DNA of 64,000 nt, taken from positions 1 through 64,000 of the forward strand of contig JAQTUE010000019.1 in the NCBI GenBank assembly GCA_028710415.1, in the 5' to 3' direction. The position numbers and the translations under genes are program-made. Source of the stretch: Paludibacter sp. GTDB taxonomy: Bacteria > Bacteroidota > Bacteroidia > Bacteroidales > Paludibacteraceae. Each line of letters opens with the position of its first letter. Position 1 is the stretch's first letter. Below are positions 57,401 to 64,000 of the stretch, piece by piece. A model generated the notes under the pieces. It saw only the letters and a list, made by a program, of their open reading frames with translations. It made no database searches and was not told the DNA's origin.

Positions 57401-58032
57401 CGGGTCAATTCATAGTTACATTCAGCTTTTACCATATTGGCCACATATTGCTTCTGGGTAGTAGTCAGCGAATCGTATTGGAAATATGCGGAATATGCCA
57501 CCGACATTGACCATAAAGAACTTTCCCAAACGTAGTCCGTGCTACTTGTTGAGCCCCAATAATCTCCTGCCGCACATGTTTTAAACTTATTTGCTTTATG
57601 AGTCGAATATGCAAAAATCAAACTCTTGCGTGCCAATCTGTTCACATCACTCCAGGTAACTCCTGTGGGCAGTGTCACCTTATCTTTCCCATATTTATAC
57701 AAAAAAGCGCATATCATCGAAAGATCGGCATTGGGTCTTACGCCTTGTTCGTTGCTCCCCGCAGAATTTTCCCCTTTAAAATAACCGCAGGCTTCATTAA
57801 CGCTATTGGTTGCAGCTGCATCTACATAATCGCTTTTTACATAGGCCATAAAGTTGGCTAACATTTGAAGGAGATCGCCTTTCATAGTAGTTTCATTGAC
57901 AAAATTGGAAGTGATGACTCCTTCCGTAGGTGAAGAAACTGACTCTTCCGTACCTCCAACAATTGTTTGAGCCTGCACCGAAATAACCATACAAGCCATA
58001 GCAAAAAGTAATTTAATTTTTAGTTTTTTCAT
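54463..58032 (-). CDS. Large secreted protein, possible (alpha/alpha)-toroid polysaccharide lyase
   Basis: The 1189-residue protein has a signal peptide (ending SVQAQ). Residues about 50-470 are predicted helical and resemble an (alpha/alpha)-toroid. NHNYFHTSYQNV (from residue 299) and GARRMGVQAHRVMMTWLMHE (about 420-440) hold Asn, His, Tyr and Arg residues of the kind used by polysaccharide lyases. A long beta-sandwich region (about 480-880) follows, starting near DRFSCFSWSTGITSYTGYF. Then come a CBM-like module (about 900-1070), a helical segment, and a short tail with NIDGQLLTSKKY and NGMYIIGNEK typical of secreted Bacteroidota proteins. The family is not identified; lyase function is a guess. 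Confidence 0.85.
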   Translation of the reverse strand: MKKLKIKLLFAMACMVISVQAQTIVGGTEESVSSPTEGVITSNFVNETTMKGDLLQMLANFMAYVKSDYVDAAATNSVNEACGYFKGENSAGSNEQGVRPNADLSMICAFLYKYGKDKVTLPTGVTWSDVNRLARKSLIFAYSTHKANKFKTCAAGDYWGSTSSTDYVWESSLWSMSVAYSAYFQYDSLTTTQKQYVANMVKAECNYELTRTIPTGYSGDTKAEENGWETNILSCALGLYPNDALATQWYDRLRAFAINCYSQLNDATDASVIDPDYNTKTVKDLYLGKNLYDDYSLQNHNYFHTSYQNVVMQELGESFLALKMFQTGINGTEKWKTNALMHNNQNVMDKVLNKLALADGELAMPNGNDWSLFLYDQIASYSTMACFLKDPNALMLENLAYKNIKARQATTTDGSWLLRADVGARRMGVQAHRVMMTWLMHEMASTASVTPTNWADFRQDHDKAEVLSTQNLVRANTKDRFSCFSWSTGITSYTGYFTQNSPDKNKIVVPFKANNTGNILGWYTVSGKATNAAPVTSGIYDLKGNSYTMNGVINTNDASLTNNFAIYSTPGNALIYLDYVKANSAVTITGARGGLLAISTDNSTKLQRTIYHNNGRYQTDGTSTLTFATSWANIDNQIGIVTPGISSMAFGDRAINNSIYTSNFYPLYNAASRSVASGEVVDRRQIIYYSGVSADRTKEYALNAISLRDSLPTGWNGVIATDPDSIRYMLVSNFVGATTADMKAMSFAEGAPVFSIPTDISGGKSIAHFTLTTSHSVSNTLRVFVTSGSIIAQQGADSISTYLTNSTGSVKAIGLMIITANAKITGNVNVPANSRVLVTINNGQLVAADAPLPKEPTNDITVLALKNAGFDASPITYNVAGTLNTAAVNMWTGLGYTSAYAYNQTDWTNRSVVVSNSTFTSTFAYGSSALFNGISIPKTDKNGINSGACLGASSGWGSGNAVQFTQKVLLPLGNYKLNYDVYNGNTTATTVISNLTGFRNSSTNWYDATTNFTASAWTTSTASALFTSLFRGEVSVGASCSNAGSGAGPKIFIDNVRILTDQSIESVENFYWTVAKDSAQAALNRYPSVTSGILYNNLQSALNQTYSTINECASVILTLQDATAKFWAGAVTANITPFIVNDIDNTPQNIFNIDGQLLTSKKYTKAEALKCFKNGMYIIGNEKIIIKSK

Positions 58033-58440
58033 TTTATTAGATTGTAATGTGTCATAATAAATGCAGATTATGAGTTGAATGAATAGAAGTATACAGCAAT
58101 TGTATCTTTACATAATAAACATTCACTTTATTAAATTGGTCTTAAGCCTGATAAATATAAATTCGCCTAAAGTATAATTAAATACAAGAGATACCATACC
58201 CATGATAAAAACAGAGCAAATATAAGTGAATTATTCTTCTTATTTTTATAATGTTATTACCCAAATTGCAATTATACTAAAAGCGATTTATTGTTTCCTG
58301 TATTTCAATTATCCATATTGTAGGAGAAAATAATTTTTGCATTCGTATATTTTCTTCTAAATTTAATTTCAAACTATGGTTTTAGGAAACTTAAATATAA
58401 AAATTTGTAATCACTTCTAATGTAAAATGACGTGATTCTA
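58033..58440 (-). other. Intergenic region between GH2 and the large secreted protein gene
   Basis: This 408-bp AT-rich gap has one -7-like element at 58217-58224 and no GTCC direct repeat. No clear terminator for the GH2 gene was seen. Confidence 0.45.
58217..58224 (-). promoter_or_regulatory. -7 element for the large secreted-protein gene
   Basis: The minus strand reads TATATTTG, a full TAnnTTTG match, about 185 bp upstream of the start codon at 58032. Confidence 0.4.
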
Positions 58441-62593
<4,153 letters not shown>

Positions 62594-62646
62594 TTTGATA
62601 AAGCCATAAGTTAGAATATGTTTATTTTAGCTGCTTTGGTAAGTTG

Positions 62647-62654
62647 CAAAATTA
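62647..62654 (-). promoter_or_regulatory. -7 element of the GH43-GH2 pair
   Basis: The minus strand reads TAATTTTG, a full TAnnTTTG match, about 54 bp upstream of the GH43 start at 62593. No GTCC direct repeat is found upstream. Confidence 0.45.
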
Positions 62655-62716
62655 AAAAGATTATATTGAACCGAGGTGAATAATTAATTCAATAAAGTGT
62701 GAAAACAGACCAAAAC

Positions 62717-62753
62717 AAAACAGCTAAACCGGATAAGTTGGTTTAGCTGTTTT
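62717..62753 (-). terminator. Terminator of the GH35 gene
   Basis: AAAACAGCTAAACC (62717-62730) and GGTTTAGCTGTTTT (62740-62753) form a perfect 14-bp stem with a 9-base loop. On the minus strand it is followed by TTTTGTTTTGG. Confidence 0.75.
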
Positions 62754-62872
62754 CGAAAATATTTGAATCAGATTTTTTTACTTGTTTTTTATTCTGATTG
62801 CATAAAACACCATAGTTTGAGAGAAATAATAAAACGAATTATTACTACCCCAAATGGAAATGGGAATTAGCA

Positions 62873-64000
62873 TTAAATTTTAAAAGGTTTTTTTTCCAGG
62901 AATAAACGGTAATCTTTTACTATTCCCTTTGTAATTTTGTCACTACGTGGGAGTATGCGAAAACCTTTAACTTTTATATCTTTTCCCATGTCAATAACAA
63001 CTTGATGCGGATGATTGGTTTTATCGCCGATTTTTGTTTGCCAAATGACAGATTCCTGAATGTCAAATAATTTATCTGCTCCGTTTGCAGCTTTTGTTGT
63101 TTCTTCACTATCAGCAAAAATTACTTTCCAATTAAGTGAAGAAATGGATTTACCATCCTCACCAATCATCTCAAATTCAGCGACTGAAGTGGAAGGGTCA
63201 TTCGGGTCTTGTGAATTTAGTGCCTCAAAGCAAAAGTAACGACCAGTTGTAGGTTCTTCAAAATTAATAGATTTCCAGCCGTTTACTGCAGGTAGAGTCC
63301 CTGAAATAATCGCGTTTAGACCGTTTAGATTTAAACTTTTTGTTGTTTTTCTTGGTTGAGAATCTTCTTTTCCTATTATATCCAAAATAGGGTGATTAAG
63401 CCCTGTAATATTTATTGTTGTAGGTTTGTCTAAATCGAAAACGATGATTTCATTCATTCCTTTTTTCAGAAAGCAACCCGGAACACAAAGTGTTTGAGTT
63501 GGTCCTATTTTCCAGAAACGCCCCAGATTATGACCGTTTACCCAAACAAATCCTTTGCCCCATGAGCTCATATTCAGATATGTGTAACCAGTTTCTGTCA
63601 GTTTGAAAGTGGATTTGTACCAAGCCGGTCCGCTGACTTTCTTTGTTGAATATTTCTGACCGGATTGAAAACTGTAATCAACAGGGAAGTTGTAAACCGA
63701 CCAGTTTTTTAGATCACTATCCGTTTTTCCATCAGACAAAATAACTTTGTCTGTTATTCCCTTGCGGTCAATGATAGCTTCACCGTAGTTAACACGTCCC
63801 ATTCCTTCTACCAAAATGTCCAAACGTGTTTTTGATTTTAATATCGGAAGTTCAATGGTGTTCTCGCCTCTTCTGCGGTCCAATTTCCCGATAATTTTTC
63901 CATCGAGATAAATTATGGCCCAATCATGAACGTCTTTAATAATCAGTTTTTGCTTGTGTTTGCAAGCTGGTATTTGTTTACGGTAGAGAATTGAACCCCA
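62873..64000 (-). CDS. GH35 beta-galactosidase, C-terminal part, cut by the window edge
   Basis: The reading frame is open from the last base of the window (64000) to the stop at 62873, giving at least 375 residues without its 5' end. Upstream residues WGSILYRKQ, VHDWAIIYLDGKIIGKL and DRRRGENTIELP belong to the jelly-roll C-terminal domain of GH35. The GPAWYKSTFKL and GKGFVWVNGHNLGRFWKIGP motifs follow, as in most GH35 members. Residues about 240-375 form an extra discoidin-like module (SINFEEPTTGRYFCFEALNS, VAEFEMIG, VVIDMGKDIKVKGFRILPRS). The catalytic domain lies outside the window. It likely removes beta-galactose from arabinogalactan. Confidence 0.9.
   Translation of the reverse strand, partial: WGSILYRKQIPACKHKQKLIIKDVHDWAIIYLDGKIIGKLDRRRGENTIELPILKSKTRLDILVEGMGRVNYGEAIIDRKGITDKVILSDGKTDSDLKNWSVYNFPVDYSFQSGQKYSTKKVSGPAWYKSTFKLTETGYTYLNMSSWGKGFVWVNGHNLGRFWKIGPTQTLCVPGCFLKKGMNEIIVFDLDKPTTINITGLNHPILDIIGKEDSQPRKTTKSLNLNGLNAIISGTLPAVNGWKSINFEEPTTGRYFCFEALNSQDPNDPSTSVAEFEMIGEDGKSISSLNWKVIFADSEETTKAANGADKLFDIQESVIWQTKIGDKTNHPHQVVIDMGKDIKVKGFRILPRSDKITKGIVKDYRLFLEKKPFKI

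Noticed and set aside
62873..63883. GH35 considered as a truncated gene starting at a TTG at 63883
   Set aside because: The frame continues open to 64000 with typical GH35 sequence, so it is cut only by the window edge.

Overview
The window is low-GC DNA from a member of the Bacteroidota, most likely a Bacteroidales-type polysaccharide degrader. The reasons are two SusC/SusD pairs, a hybrid two-component regulator (HTCS), several secreted enzymes ending in type IX secretion (T9SS) sorting domains, TAnnTTTG-type -7 promoter elements, and no Shine-Dalgarno-led gene starts. No rRNA, tRNA, CRISPR array, phage or intact insertion sequence was found.

Layout. 1-5150 is a housekeeping flank: a tandemly duplicated terminator region, an MmcQ/YjbR protein, a membrane acyltransferase-like protein, methionyl-tRNA synthetase and a small conserved hypothetical. 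5230-50020 is one large arabinan/arabinose-polymer utilisation locus. It holds three different GH51 arabinofuranosidases, two GH43 arabinanases, a GH-A-like enzyme with ricin, Fn3 and LamG modules, an HTCS, two LamG-type secreted proteins, a GH127/GH146-type beta-L-arabinofuranosidase, and a roughly 16-kb operon in the order FAS1-SusC-SusD-FAS1-FAS1-SusC-SusD. 50075-52038 carries a BASS-family transporter and transaldolase, which would link pentose release to the pentose phosphate pathway. 52039-54212 holds an inverted heptad-repeat region, a slipin and a lipoprotein. 54463-64000 (minus strand) holds a large unassigned secreted protein and a galactan/arabinogalactan group: GH2, a GH43 of the NAHGGG type (exo-beta-1,3-galactanase-like) and a GH35 cut by the window edge.

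How the genes work together (inference from families). Surface SusC/SusD and FAS1 lipoproteins would capture and import arabino-oligosaccharides. Secreted GH43, GH51 and GH146 enzymes would cut the backbone and remove alpha- and beta-L-arabinofuranose, and the HTCS would sense a product and switch the locus on.

The most notable observation is a shared promoter architecture. GTCC-type half-sites (GTCCACTT-like) repeat directly at exactly 21 bp, with the second lying 27 bp upstream of a TAnnTTTG-type -7 element. This occurs in front of the GH51, divergent GH51, LamG and GH146 genes. Variants precede the second LamG gene and the FAS1/Sus operon. It resembles how AraC-family proteins bind direct repeats next to the promoter, and is a strong candidate for the HTCS operator. 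Other points of note are the interleaving of FAS1 lipoproteins with two SusCD pairs, a Cys-to-Asp change at the expected zinc/cysteine site of the GH146-type enzyme, and a 33-bp inverted repeat enclosing 11-bp iterons upstream of the Sus operon.
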